Part shown: positions 47,265 to 61,300 of the stretch, one piece after another
How the letters are laid out: every line of letters starts with the position of its first letter
Position numbering within the stretch: the first letter of the stretch is position 1
Assembly: GCA_003993805.1 (NCBI GenBank)
Contig: RSEF01000031.1
Span: 57,132,839 to 57,196,838 of the forward strand
DNA: 64,000 nucleotides
Source of the DNA: Himantopus leucocephalus
Lineage: Eukaryota; Chordata; Aves; Charadriiformes; Recurvirostridae
Direction of reading: 5' to 3'
Translations under genes and position numbers: made by a program
The notes under the pieces: model-generated
Told to the model about the DNA's origin: nothing
Databases searched by the model: none
Seen by the model: the letters and a program-made list of their open reading frames with translations, nothing else

Positions 47265-50200
47265 GTGGAGGGGGGAATGGGATGGACCACATTTCTGTTC
47301 ACACAGGGCCACAGATTTTGCTGAACCAATGTTAACATCCATTGGCAGGGCCTCCTACCCATTCAAACACCAAGAAGACCTTAACTGAACCTCTGAGTGT
47401 GAGAAAGTGTTTCCTCTCCTCCCCTCCAAAGTCAAGTGTTTCAAAGACACCACTGCAAAGGACTGCCTTAATGAGGGAAATAAGGAAGAGAACATGTTCC
47501 AAACTGATCCCTAGCTGTTCTCCCTCTTTGGAGCTAGAGGCTTCCTCCAATATGGAAGCCCACACCCAAACCTCACTAAGTTCATTAATGCAGGGGTCAT
47601 ACACCTGCAGCTTGCTTTGAGTCTGTGTGGAGAAGAAAGGTGAAAGGCTCACCAAAATCTTTTGAAAGAGAAAGATGCTAGAGTTGTCACGTCCTTAACT
47701 GCGTAAATCATTGCAAGGTACGTGCATCCTGGCAAAACACCCTCAAGAGGCACAAACATTATCTGTCCCACTGCACCTCTTTGTGTACCAATACCAGGTT
47801 TTATCATTTCATTACCAATGCCATCTCTTCAGGGAAACGGAGCTTGTACAACTTACTCTAACACACGCTGTCTTTATCCAGCTGTGTAGTACGACGGCAG
47901 ACATCTCCTCCCTTCAGAGATGACATGAACAAAGCTCTAAGTGCGAACCAAAACTTTCTTTTGTGTGCTAATTTTTAGCTTGTGTAGAAATAAAATGGGC
48001 TTAAAGCAAATACACCAAAAGGAGTTACAGAACTACTTTCAAAAATCCATTTACTGATAATATACTGCCATTGGCTCTTTTTTTTCCCTGGAGTTCTGAC
48101 AATTCTGGGTGTCAAGCAAACAGGTGTGATGTTATTTTTCCACAGTGTGTTTACCAAAGGATTTATGATAGAAAAGTTGAAGAACCTTTTTATTCATGTT
48201 AGGCATGACTTCCCTTTCCATCTGATGAGGGTATTCTGGCACTGTGTCGGTTAATACTGACCTTTGGAAGCACCTTTCTGATAATTGAGACATTTCCGGA
48301 TGTTCCACAACTCCTGGATTGCATCAGCATTTGAGCAGTGTCACCACTACCTCTTCTGAGATCACGGTCTGTTTTGTTACTCAGGTTTCACTCTCTGAAC
48401 AACGCAGCTGGTTACGGCATTTTGTATTACATACATTTAAATTAATACAATTTTCTCTTACAGACTTTCTGAACTACTTTCTGCAAGAAGTCGGCAACTG
48501 CCAGTGCAGACTCATAACAAAGCTGCCAAGGGCAAAGCAGAACTCTGTGTCAAGTCATAGGTGCTGCTCAGGCTCGGTGACTGTGGCCATGTCACCTCAG
48601 TCCAGCCACTTTGCTATGAGGCTGTCCTGCACACACTGTGGGTAGCAGTAAAGCCTGCTCCTGCTGTCCACAGACATATGATTTGAGAATTTCAAAGCAT
48701 ACACAGGACTGCTGGTCAAATGTCACTTCCCTGCAAGGAGCAGGTGACAGTAAGAACCAAGAGCAGTTCTAAGCTGGCATCATCGTTTTGGAGAAGAAGA
48801 CAGAGTCAAAAAATGGTTGAGGAAGAGGGGGGAGAAAAGTACAGGCATCACTTTCACTTTCCCAGGAAAGAGTAAATTGTATGCAGAACAGTGGGGTTTT
48901 CTGTTCATTTTCCGCAGAGAATTATTTTATGTTCCTCCTTCTTATGCAACCTCAAATTTTGCCTCCTGTGTCAAGCTGCATCCCCAGCAGCGATAGCTTT
49001 CTCAAGCTAACCTGAATAAACAAAGAGATTTTCAGTTCCTGAGGGAGATAATTTCTGAACAGGAAAACCTTCCCATGACAGTAGCATTGCTGCTATTCCA
49101 CAATAAATCCTACGAAGCCTTGGCTCATGAAGTGCAAAACACCACCCTGATCTTTCCTTTGCAGCAGGCTAATGGCCAAATGTTATTGATTTCTTGCCAG
49201 TTTGACAAAAATGTGCAGGCCATTAGGTCTTGAACTTGCCATACAATCAAAGAAACTTCTCTTTTAAATAAAGCTCTGCTTTCTACTATGTTTGTTTCAC
49301 AACACTTTTCATAACAAATTCCTGAAAAATCTAGGATGGCAAATAAAGCAGAGCAACCAAATCAGCTTTGGCTGGAATACAAACAGAATCATTTCAAAGG
49401 ACGTTATTGCACTTTCTTTTAGTGCTGCCAATACCAAGTTTTAGAAGTTATGATCTCTGCTATTCTACTGGAGTTTCTCAAAATTATATTAACGATATAC
49501 ATTTTCTACTAATAGTAAAGCCCAAATGATCAAAGAAGTATTCACATGGCCAATGCCAAAATTCAATTTGCTTTACATTTCTTTTTCCATTTGCACATGA
49601 ATGTCTTATTTTTAACTGAAATTCTTTTTCCTCTCAAACAAAATATAAATTGCCTCTTTTTTCTTTTAATTTAACCAAAATTGATCCTTTTTTAAAAAAG
49701 ATCCACACAAAAAACACCACCACATCTTTAAGCCATCAGTTTCAACCAAAACATCTGAGAAGCAGTTTATCACCAATAGCTGCATCTAAATACAAACAGT
49801 TCCTTTTGGTTTTTTGTTTTTAACTCACTGGAATGTATTGTGGGAAGACTATGCCAGAAATTCAATTTCTGTTCTCACAATTCTCTCATGTTTGGAGCTT
49901 TGTTGCCCACATGAATATTATCCTTTTCAAAGGCACAGAAACATACAGCAGTGTGTAAGTATTGAAAAGCTATCCAGTTTTGCCACTGACAGCAAGAAAA
50001 GAGGCATTACCTGTACCAAGGAAACTATAAAAGAACGTAATTTTGTGCACTAACAGGCATACAAGGCAAAATGTCAAAATACAGTAGGAAATCAGCTATA
50101 GAGCTTTCAGGTCAGTTAAAAGCCTCACCCACTTTCTTACTGGAAACTTGACACATTTTTCTGCAGCAACAGACAAAGCATTCTTTAAGTCATCTTTTCT

Positions 50201-53147
50201 TGAAGAATATTCCCAGTAAGAGGAAAAATACTGCTTACACCTTCTGCTTTGATTTACACCAGAGTTGGGCAAGGGAGGGGTGGGGGTAGTAACAGGGCAA
50301 AAAACCCCACCTTTCTATCCTACAGGAAATTCTAATGTTTTATCATACCAAGAATTACTTAGAAACATAAAATCAAAAGAAAACAAAATCTTTTGGCACT
50401 TTGTGTTGAATCAACAAATTGTGATGGACCAACCAAAAAAACACTTTGTTTGAAGCTTATTCCACACCAACCTATAGGTGCCTAAAGGGAATGATAATGC
50501 AGCTGCTACCCCATACAGGTGTACTGCTTATCCAAGCTATATTTCCATGTCGGGTCTATGGTCATATGTCTTCCAGGATCTTAAAGACACTTTCAGCTGC
50601 AGTGGAAGCAGTGGGTGGTCAAGTTATACAAGAAAAGGTGAGAGGCACCACACCTGCCTTCTTTGAGCCACCATAGCACTATAGGTCAATCAAGTTTAAT
50701 GCAACTCAGTTCAAAACCAAACATTTCACTGTGGATCAGCTGATAATTTGATTTATGAAATCAAACCAGCCAAAAACTATGTTGTCAATCACATGTGGAA
50801 AAAATGCGGTAAATTCAATGAGGGTTTTTAAGGTCTTTTGAAACTACTTTTTCCATGCAAAATAATTCTAACAAAAAGTCGAAGACCAGCATCCACAGAA
50901 ACCCTCCCTGGATTCCTATCATGCTTTCTTTCATTCTTACACTTCTATTTCTGACACCTCCTCTCTAACTTTCGTAATGTTAAAAATTAAGAACCTCTTT
51001 GTTCTATCAGTTGCATAAAAATGGGATACTACTTCTGCTGCAGAAGTTGTAGTAATTATGGAGATTGCCAACCCACTGCCTGACATGGTGTCAGAAAGAT
51101 AACCTCATTCAGGTTTCCTAAAGAGAAGACAGAAATCCACAAAACAATCCTTGTCAAGCCCTTAAAATTGTCGTTTCCAAGGTAAAACAATGCAGAAGTA
51201 GCTACAGTGCTTTTGATAACTAAAGCTAGAAGCTTCAAAGTTCACCTTTTGAACACAATTGGGGAAACACTTGTTTTTATAGAGATGTTTGCAGTGCATT
51301 CTCGTAGATACTGTCTTGTAGCATTACAGTTCTGTATGCCCATGTAAAAAAAGATGTGGCACAAAAACTGTGTGAATTTACTTGTCTGCTGCAGAAACAT
51401 AAAGGATGTAGCCAGCTGCAGTAAGGGAGAAAAATGAGAAGAGGGAGAATACTGCTCAATAGAATTCTAGCTTCAAAGTGACATTCCCATCACTGTCACA
51501 TACAGACAAATTTGCATCAAGAATTTTGTAAGGAAGTTCAGTGGGATCCAACCACACAGAGCTGACCTAGAACAACACTACCCAAAGCAAAGGTACCAGT
51601 CTGACTTGGGCAACTACTCTGGCACACTTGTTTGAGGGAATGCAACCTTTAATTATGCCTGAATTCTTCGCTGCTTAAATACAGAGACAATAATCCTCAT
51701 GAACATACAGCACTAGAAGGTGAATTTACTGTACAGAGCTGACAGTATGCTGCGGTCCACAACCCTCAGTTGTGGATGGAGCAGGAGGGATGCACAGAGA
51801 AGTCTGAGTGCAGACCAAGTGACCCAAGTCTTGTGTGAGCCTGGGAACAAGACGCTGTAAGCAAACAGCTCCAGTGTAAACTGTGACATGTGAAAGCTTG
51901 TTTCACATCATCCACCTTTTCACATCTTCTGTCTTCTCATATCTTCCATCTTTTGTATTCAAAATGCAATCAATAAGCACACAACCTAGTTTAAACTCAG
52001 TCAACAAGACCCAAGGGATCATTTTTATTCTGCTCCCACTCCCTTTCTTTATAACAAAACATAGTTGGCTCTATGAAAACATGCTACAGTTGTCTCTCAA
52101 AAACTGCTGAGTAAAAACATGGTATGTAACAGTGTTAGAAAATAATTTCTGTGTAAACAGAATACAGCAGACACTCACATGTTGTTGTTACAGGTTTTGC
52201 TATCCTGGCTCAAATTAGCCACCTATCTATTATCCTATCTGTGACCATATCCACCTGGCAGTTCTTGAATGATTCAGCAAAAGAAGAACAAACTTCTGCC
52301 AAAAACGGGCAATAAAATTACTGAAACACAACTCTTAGTGGCTGCCATCAGTGGCTGCTTTCAGCGGCGACTCTGTGATTGAGATGGAAGAGTTACTTCC
52401 CTTCTAATAGTTTTAAAAGAAAGGCGTGTGGTATTACAAAACCCAGTAGGTAAATGTTTTACTTGTACCACCAGTGCTGGAAGGAGAGGTATGTACTTTT
52501 TTTTTCTTGCAGCACAACTAACCATGTTTACCTCTCAATCATCAAAAAGGCGGTATTTTTCTATTACAACAGCCTCTTGAATTGTTGAAAAAGTCAACAT
52601 TAAAAGCAGTGTCAAAGCTCTCTACATTTGTAAAGTTTTGCTTTTTAGATATTTCAAGTTACCACTGAGACCCATCTCTTGTAAATATTTATATATCATT
52701 TTTTAAACTTCCATAACATAGGTACCAATCTATACCATTGCTTCAGCTAAATGACTGCCATTTAGATTTGAAACACTGAAGAGCAATTTATTCCTGTTCT
52801 TCTAAAGCACACAGCAAAGTAATCATAATGTCATTAAGCTAAAGCAGTTTTAAAGCAGAGTTCTAACAAAACAAGCTGAAAGCGAGTTTGCAATATAGCA
52901 AGGTGACAGATGTCCCAGTGTAATTTGGTGCTTCTATACAAGAAAACATCATGTCCCGCTAAGAAGGTCAGTAATCCAAAGACAGCTATTTACATAGCTA
53001 GATGGAGAGTTGAGATGAAGATGTTCAAAAAGCCTCTGTAAAACACCGATCATACAGCACTATTGGCTCTACTAGAATAATTAAGAATGGAGTGTGTTTA
53101 ACTCCTAACAACCTGTCCTCTTATTTAGCTGGCTAAATTATGACTGT

Positions 53148-53235
53148 CGGGCTGAAATCTTATCATCACTGAAATAAATGGCAAAACTTCAACTAAATGC
53201 AGAGGAATTTGGGGTCTTTAGATCTGACACTGATT
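53148..53235. repeat. Possible ancient interspersed repeat fragment
   Basis: GGGCTGAAATCTTATCATCA followed by CTGAAATAAATGGCAAAACT resembles the recurrent sauropsid motif 'ggctgaaatcctggccccactgaagtcaatggcaaaactcc'. Assigned by recall only, from a short stretch. Confidence 0.4.
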
Positions 53236-54135
53236 TCATTTACACTGAGGTTAAAATGATGTGATTCCAATCGACATCACCCGTTATTTCTTCTTAGTCT
53301 TCCCGCTTCCTGCATTAACTCCCAAACAAGTTTCCAGACACTGAAAATCCATCTCGTGCTGAAGGTCCTACACAAAATAGTTGTTGTCTTTGTTCAGCCC
53401 CACCTCCACTCTATGTTGCCCACATCTCAAAGGTTTTAAAATGACCTGCAGGCAGATTTGAGGAGCAGTCCCGGGGCTTCTGGTCACATCACACTGCAAA
53501 AACTAAAAAGAAACTGCCAGAATTTGACATCCATTATTTATTCAGGGTACAGAAGAGAAAACTCATTATTCAAAGGTACTAAAGATTTTATTTATTACCT
53601 CTAGAAAAAAAGAAACCACAAAACCTAAAACAAGTGCAAACACAGATCAATAGACATGTTTTATAATTATGATGCAATATACGTGCACCTTAAAGAAAAT
53701 AAATTTTGTATCTTACACATCCTATAATAACTTTTTTCTGTCCTTGAATATCAGAGAAAATAAATACTATATGCTACATATTAGAATGACTCATAAAACA
53801 AATCAAATAAATGAAAAAATCATTTGGTATCAATTTATGAATATTTTTGTAGACCAAAAGAATATTAGATTTTTTTTTAATATAATGGGAAAACTTCCTA
53901 AGAGTCAACAAAGTGCCAGTCAATTTAGTAATTAAATGGCCATAGTGGCACAAAGCAAGAAGTCATCTAGGTCAGTAACCCTTCTCCAGCACAGGCTAAT
54001 AGCTGATAGATAAGCCAGAACATCTGAAGAGGATAAGCATCAGACATTTCATGCCCAACTGGGACGTGCAGCTGGGTTCACCATAGATGCCAAGTCATAA
54101 AGCAATCAACAGTGGTGGTCTCAGCAACTTATAAA

Positions 54136-54342
54136 ATCATAGAATCATAGAATCGTCTAGGTTGGAAGGGCCCTTTAAGGTCACTGAGTCCAAACATCAA
54201 CCTAGCACTTCCAAACCCAGCACTAAATCATGTCCCTAAGCACCACGTCTACCCAGCTTTTAAATAACGCCAGGGATGGTGATTCAACCACTTCCCTGGG
54301 CAGCCTGTTCCAATGCTTGATAACCACTTCCGCGAAGAAATC
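54136..54342 (-). mobile_element. CR1 LINE 3'-end fragment (reverse orientation)
   Basis: Starts with the reverse complement of the terminal octamers (ATCATAGAATCATAGAATCG), then GTTGGAAGGGCCCTTTAAGG. Reading minus, it encodes [20 protein letters not shown]. It ends where CR1 similarity fades near 54342. Same orientation as RASGRF2; 5'-truncated. Confidence 0.9.
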
Positions 54343-56109
54343 CCACAACTTCATCTCCTTTTGTCGCTTAGCGGCCATATTACTCAGGACTTCCCAGACC
54401 AACAGGACCTTGCTAGTCACACAACACAGCCTCCTCAGAAGGACTACTTATGGGCAGCTTATGGAGCAAGAAGCTGGTAGCATCATGCTTGGCCACTCCT
54501 AGTCCATTACAACCCACACATGTTAGTATTGCTAAATCATGGGAGGAATACCAAATGCACTAGCATAATTAAGGCAGAGCAGTTTAAAACACTTCTGCAC
54601 ACCCTCATGCCCCTGCAAAAGGGCATGCTGTTCCACTCTGGTGTGCAGAACACCAGAGCCTGGAAAAAACAGCAACTGTTAATGGGGCATAGGCACAGTT
54701 CACACCACTGGTGTGGCAAAATCTTCTCTGTTGCTGGCACAGCCTTGACCCCAAAGGCATCGTGGAAAAGAGCTCATTTCAGGTTCGCAGAGCATAAAAT
54801 TCTTACAGCAGGTAATTGAAATGACAACAACAAAAAGAATCTGGTTCTGAGGAGGCTACTTCACTGTCACGACTTTCAGCTAGCATTGGTCCAAATTTCC
54901 CAGATTCCTCACTATTCCCCTTGAAAAAAGCGCTTTGCTGCTCATGTATTTAGATACACATGAATGATGACCTGAGGCTTTGGGCTCATGTTACTAAAAT
55001 GATGCTATATCATTTGTCAGACTAGTAATGATTACTGTTAAGACTTAGCACTGAAGCTAATGAACTATTTTTGACACAGGATCACCACCGCTTCAATGTT
55101 TGTTTGCACACATAGGACTGTTATTCAGAACTGCAATGACACACAAAAGATTTTTCCAGTCAATTATGTGAATCACATACGTTGCATAAAATTGAAATAT
55201 GTCAGTTTTACAAACAATTATTGTCCCACACTATGACTGAAACATACAAAATAGTTTCATAACAGAAAGGGGCATTGATTTTCAAGGTAAATACATTTTT
55301 CTGTATGTGCGTAAGATGCATTTAACCTTTCTTTTATTTAAAAACACACAGAAAACCACATCCTAGCAGCTTTTCCATTTAGCAGTGAGACTTTTACTTT
55401 GTGATTCCAGAAATTTTCACAGTGGAATTCTGCCAAATTTTGTTATACGCTTTAAAAAATAGAAAATACTCAGAATAGCCATCTATAATAAAAGTAAATA
55501 AGCATTTATTGACACTGAATGAATGCCCAGGCAGTTAGTCACACAAAATCTAGTAATGTTATGACTAGTTTGCTACCTGAACTAGAATTACTTTAAGACC
55601 AATTTGATATACTGAACTTCAGTCATAAGTGTGACTAAAATGTAGATGTATCATGTTATGTGTCAGGCAAACCTATAGTAAAGATAATAACTACATTTTA
55701 ATTACAGTACAACATATTTTCTTAATATCTAAGTCACCTTTCCTCTACAAAAAGAAATTAAGCAAACATAGCATGTTATGTCCAAAACAAAGTTTTCTTG
55801 CCAGAGTAAATTATACAAGGTAGCATAGAACAAGACTGTCTCTGAATACCTATAGGAAAGATTTACAGCTGAAATCCAATGTAAATAAATAGGAAAAGCA
55901 GTACACGGTGAAAGACAATCTGTACTTTACATGCACGATAATGAGCTCTGAGCTGACTGTGCACTAACTGGGCCTTGGGGCTGTAACGGAAAACCTCAGG
56001 CCTGTGGCTTGGTACTGATCAGAAAGACATTCTGGGAACAGCACGGGAACAAAACAGAAAATGGCCCTATGCCATAATGTATATAAATGGCCGAAATACA
56101 TTTTCAGTG

Positions 56110-56745
56110 CTAGGTAGATCCTGGCTTCATGCCACCAAGCTGAGTGGTGCAGTTGATTCACTTGAGGGAAGGGATGACATCCAGAGGGACCTGGACAGAC
56201 TGGAGGAGTGGGCCCGTGTGAACCTCATGCAGTTCAACAAGGCCAAGTGCAGGGTCCTGCACCTCAGTCAGAGCAACCCCCGCTATCTATACAGGCTGGG
56301 GGATGAAGGGATGGAGAGCAGCAATGTGGAGAAGGACTTGGGGGAACTGGTGGATAAAATTTGGACATGAGCTGGCAATGTGCAATCACAGCCCAGAAAG
56401 CCAACTGTATCCTGGTACTGGAAGAAGCGTGGCCAGCAGGTCGAGGGAGGTGATTCTGCCCCTCTACTCCACTCTTGTGAGACCCCACCTGGAGTACTCC
56501 ATCCAGCTCTGGAGCCCTCAGCACAGGAAAGTCATGGACCTGTTGGAGTGGGTCCAGAGGAGGGCTACAAAAATGATGCGAGGGCTGGAACACCTCTGCT
56601 GTGAGGACAGGCTGAGAGAGTTGGGGTTGTTCAGCCTGGAGAAGAGAAGGCTCCAGGGAGACCTTACTGTGGCCTTTCAATATATGAAGGGGGATTATAA
56701 GAAAGAGGGAGAAAGATATTTTACCAAGGCCTGTAGTGACACTTT
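56110..56745 (+). mobile_element. CR1 LINE ORF2 fragment
   Basis: The part of CR1 ORF2 after the RT catalytic box. It reads [20 protein letters not shown] and [10 protein letters not shown], then after a frameshift [34 protein letters not shown] and [13 protein letters not shown]. The similarity stops around 56745 and sequence of the GT-rich repeat family follows. The 3' end of this element is therefore missing, or displaced to 57356 (see findings). Not functional: at least one frameshift near 56350-56400 and truncation at both ends. Confidence 0.9.
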
Positions 56746-57900
56746 GTTACAGGAAGCAGGGAAGAGCAATTTGGTGATTGTACAAGAATTGTTACGGGAG
56801 GACTACAAGAGGAACCAAAGGCAAGGAAAGGGATGAGTAAGCATGCAAAAACAAAGAAATAAGCTGATAAAAGGGGCCAGTCCGGCCACTACATCTGCCT
56901 GTCCATGCTCTGTGCTTGACTACCACCGTGTCTCCTGTTTTTGCCTTAAACTCCATTTCTAACTATTTTTCTGGATGAGGTGACTCTGTATCTGTGCGCA
57001 TGTGTGTGTATGGAGCTCTAAGGACTATCAACTGGATAACAGACCACAGGTCACAAGGGCCCATGTGTCTGTGCTGCCAGCAATTGTACTGAATGTGACT
57101 GCTAGTGAATATCGAGCCACACCAGCCAGTAAGCAGAAGTCACCTGGCAGCCAGCTATCAATACAGAAGTAAGTCTGGGCTGGACAGGTGAGTTTCTGTG
57201 AGTGAGACAAGTGGAAGAGTTAAGATACTGAAGGGGCCAGAAGGTCCAGGCCAACTACTGGTCGGGCCATAAAGTCTGGGAGTCTACGGAGAGACACGTT
57301 TGTGTGTGTCCATGTTTCTATGCATGAGATAACTGGAAGAAAGTGAGACACTGCAACAGGATTCTCAGAAGTTGTGGATGCCTCATCCCTGGAGGTGTTC
57401 AAGGCCAGCTTGGATGGGGCTTTGAGGAACCTGGTCTAGTGGGAGGTATCCCTTCCCATGGCAGGGGGGTTGGAACTAGATGATCTTTAAGGTCCCTTCC
57501 AACCCAAATCATTCTATGATTCTGTGATTCTATGAAAGAGGATCCAAGAGCCAGCCACTGGAGGAACTGTGTCTAGGCCACTTTCCGGAAGGATTCATAT
57601 TGTAAAGATATATAATTTCCTACTAACAGACCTTCATCTTGATTAGCCAGAGTGGGAAATAGGATGAGGCCACTGGTTCTGTTTGTGTTTGCATCAGTGC
57701 TGAGCGTTTGTGTTGATATGAGTGTACTGAACACCCAGGTTTTGTGCGTGCGTGGCTGCATGAGGCTGTATGCCTTGATACTGGTCGGACATGGCAGGAT
57801 GAAGCTGCAAGAGATTCATCAGCCTTGAACAGTGCAACATTAAGGTGCCAATAAAAAATCCAGAGGTATTTCTTTATGACAACGTGTAGTGAGCCTTCAA
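56745..57900 (+). mobile_element. GT-rich interspersed repeat, copy 2 (LTR-like), interrupted by CR1
   Basis: The second and longer copy of the family seen at 28.6-29.6 kb. It runs from about 56745, through GGGGCCAGTCCGGCCACTAC and a GTGTGTGTATGGAGC block, to GTGCCAATAAAAAATCC near 57850. That AATAAA could be an LTR polyadenylation signal. A CR1 3' end (57356-57537) splits it. After the split, GGATCCAAGAGCCAGCCACT and CTAACAGACCTTCATCTTG continue the family in the same order as copy 1. The family name is unknown to me. The LTR interpretation rests on length, the AATAAA and the adjacent coding remnant of copy 1. Confidence 0.55.
57356..57537 (+). mobile_element. CR1 LINE 3'-end fragment nested in the GT-rich repeat
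   Basis: A compact CR1 tail: GTTGTGGATGCCTCATCCCT, GTGTTCAAGGCCAGCTTGGA, GGTCCCTTCCAACCCAAATC, then terminal ATTCTATGATTCTGTGATTC. The clean octamer end at 57537 is followed directly by GGATCCAAGAGCC of the host repeat. This marks it as an insertion younger than that repeat. Confidence 0.9.
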
Positions 57901-57940
57901 AGTACTTGCAACAGCCACTGGAGATTTTAGAAGAAAGTAT

Positions 57941-58350
57941 GTGGGGATGTGGCTGACAGATAGAGCCCAGAGGGCTGTGGTTAGTGGTGCAGCATCTAGC
58001 TGGAGGTCAGTAACAAGTGATGTTCCTCAGGGGTCAATACTGGGTCCAGTCCCGTTCAACATATTCATCAATGACCTGCATGAAGGGATAGAGTGCACCA
58101 TCAGCAAATTTGCTGATGACACAAAACTGGGAGCGGTGGCTGACATGCCAGAAGGCTGTGACGCCATACAGTGTGACCTGGACAGGCTGGAGAGTTGGGC
58201 GGAGNNNNNNNNNNNNNNNNNNNNNNNNNNNNNNNNNNNNNNNNNNNNNNNNNNNNNNNNNNNNNNNNNNNNNNNNNNNNNNNNNNNNNNNNNNNNNNNN
58301 NNNNGATCTCCAGAGGTCCCTTCCAACCCTGACCATTCTGTGATTCGAAA
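57941..58350 (+). mobile_element. CR1 LINE with RT core, containing an assembly gap
   Basis: Left of the gap it reads [37 protein letters not shown] and [10 protein letters not shown]. These are the RT fingers/palm with the FADD catalytic box, then [11 protein letters not shown]. Right of the gap (58305) it resumes with GATCTCCAGAGGTCCCTTCC and GACCATTCTGTGATTC, which is the CR1 3' end. An undivided CR1 needs roughly 0.8-0.9 kb between these points, so the 100 Ns probably under-represent the missing sequence unless the copy carries an internal deletion. Confidence 0.9.
58205..58304. other. Assembly gap (100 N)
   Basis: Exactly 100 Ns, the usual placeholder for a gap of unknown size, located inside a CR1 element. 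Open frames reported across it are artefacts. Confidence 0.98.
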
Positions 58351-61300
58351 AGGCATTTTGCAAAGTGTGAGAAGAAAAATGGCTATTAACTGCTAAGGCA
58401 GGAACTTCAGCTCAGGGTATCGGGACGGCAAGTTGCTAGAGCCCTAGACAGCATTTGTGGAAAGCATCACACACACCCCGTTACGATACACTTAGCCAGC
58501 CATCAGGTGTTGACATTACCAGAGAGTGGAAATTGGGCTCAATGAACTTTTGATCTATGGTGGTCAAGCTTACAGTGACATAATGAACACTCAACTCTTG
58601 CTACTGTTACAAGAATGAAGCTAGCCGTCCCTAAAGTGAATTATGTAACAATTATGAATGCCATGTAATTAAGTCTGATTGCGAGCACAGGGTTGATACT
58701 TGAAGTGTGTGCCATCTCTTCAGAAGTTGTCTAGTGCTCTCAATTCCTAAACATTTTTTAAAAGGTACTCTGTGCACCGTAATGACAAATCTCCTCGTCC
58801 ACAGAGCTAAACCAAACAGGCGGTGTTTTGCCTTCAGCCATGTAAGCACAACCGAGTTGCATAGCTTTGTTGGTATTTTTGACCTCACTCATCTTTCAGG
58901 CTAGGAAGTCAAGATGTAAACATTATCTGGTAACAATAAATTGCACGACATGACATCGTTACAGAAACATGGCAATCCCCTTTATTTATTACAACAAAAA
59001 ATACTCTAAAATGAAAGATCTCTAGCCATACGCAACCCTCAGCATTTAAAGACTCTCAAATAAATTGCAGATGAGTACCCTAACAGCCTGGACATCAACA
59101 CTATCTCAAGAAAACACTGAGGGTTCACAATGAACAAAGAGGAGGCAGCAGCGTTTCTCCACATCAAGACAAGGATACATCACTAGAATACAGGAAATCA
59201 GAACAGGGACCTCAAAGATTTATTATTTATTGTGAAATGTTTAGCTAGGTAAGAGTTCCGTAATTGTCAGTTATCTAACGTTCTGCAACCATCAGAACGT
59301 GTCAGGCAAGGCACCAGACATCAGTTTCCAGATCTGAGTGTAGGTGTGTGACTAGGAAACCAATTTTAATGCAAGTTTTCAAGACCTTTTTTTTTTTTTA
59401 ATACATTAGAGGATAGTATATACTTAAAGCAATGATATTATTCTTGCTGGCTGTCAACTGATTCTGGAAAACCTTCTCGGCTAGCTGGTAATGTGGCTAA
59501 CCATAAAGGAGATGTGTAAGCATTATTTTTAAAACACAACCTGTGTTAGGGATAGAAAAGTTATATATTGATTTAAAAAACACAGAGCAACTTTGGGTGT
59601 GTGATAGGTGCCAAGTACAACAAGTAGGAATTATTACTACCACATTTAGAAGACCCTGACGACAGGAGTTATGTAGGCAAAACTTCATAAAATACGTTTA
59701 ATGAAGAACACTTCATGAAGTTCATTTCAGGACTGCACGAAGGAGCTCCTCTAGGTGATGAGAGAGTGTTAAGAGGGTTTACTTTGGAAACATAACTTAG
59801 GAAGTTTTCAAAACTTTGGGGTTTACTGCCATGCTCTAAATGTTAACATACTTAATATTTAATTACACTAAATATATTACTTTTAATGAAATATTTAATA
59901 ATATGCAAAATAAGATATTTTTAAAACACTTGAATTCACCCACAGACCCCAGTATTTTCCAGCTCCAGAAACAACTTAAAGCAAGTATTGGCAAATGTTT
60001 CCAAAAATTAAGCCGATGTTGCTTAATGAGTACATAAGAACAATTAATTCGGCATAAGTTTTTAAAACAAGTATTTCAAGTGCTAAGTTTAAGGACATCC
60101 TCTGAGCAGTTTTCAGTAACAAGATCAACAACAAAAAAAGTGCATCCCTCCATGCTTCTGAGTCCATATTGTATATTTTGTTTTACTGATCACAAGGACT
60201 TTTGCTGTCTACTCTGTGTTTATTATGCTAACAGGTGCCAACACTTCCATTTAATCCAATCTGGAATGTCTGCTGTATCTTACTGTGCCTTCCTGTGTCT
60301 ATGTATGGTAAGCTAAGCATGCCTAGCTCTAAGACGCCCACAGTTACACAGCTTTGGCTCCTCCACGTACCAGCAGCATCTTCTAATTTAGCTTCTCTGA
60401 GTATTTAACACAGGGCACTGAAATTGATTAAGGCTTTCTGCATAGCCAAATGGCTGCTACAGGTTGAAATGAGTCAAACCTGCTAAATAAATTTGCTGTT
60501 ATGATCTAACAGGAAGAAGTTATTTGCTAGGGGTACTCGGATATTTTTGATGACATATATACAAACAACGTTGGCCCCGCACCCACCCCACCCAGGAACA
60601 GGGATGAACTCACAGGTTGCCCAACGCAACGATAACATCAAAGCAGCACCGGGGTAGCAAGGCTCTGACCAACACATGAATCCATTCATCACAGAGCAGT
60701 TTACAATACGGCATATTTTCTCAGTTACTTGGAGAGGATAGCTTTAGAAACAGCTAATGTCATCTGCATAATAAAAACCTGCAGTTCCTCTTGCCTGTCA
60801 AAGAGGACTTTATTAAGGCAGTGAGAGATTTCCAGTACAGCTGTCTGATGGAGGAAAAGGTGCAGGCGAGGAAAGAGAAGAGGAATTGAGACTTTTTAGT
60901 GCCAGTCTTGATTTTCTGATAGAAAGGGTTTTTATAGTCTACTGACAGCTATAACTATAAAAATTTGTTCTAAGAGACAGCTTTTGTTCACCATAAACAC
61001 CATAAATAGATATGCCCACCCTCAGTGACAAAATGGATTTTAAGTACCTCAATAAACTAGTTGCTCCCTCTTAAGTCCTTAATTTTAAAAAAAAAAACAT
61101 CCGAGAAACGATGTTATGTCATACCCTGTTATGCCACATTGTAATCCCAAAGTTAAAAAACAGAGAGGGCGCCAGCAATTCTAGGCTGAAACTTTCCATA
61201 TTTCTACCTTAGTAGCCTTGTGCTTTTCTCAAATAGTTCACGGAAAACTGCTGGTGTTTTAAGCAGATTTGACATACTTCAGTATTCCAAATAGTAACTA

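Noticed and set aside
48319..48645. A 108-codon open frame
   Set aside because: Composition looks random and no domain or repeat family is recognised.
57941..58396. A 151-codon protein containing a run of unknown residues
   Set aside because: The frame crosses the 100-N gap; only the CR1 RT part left of the gap is meaningful.
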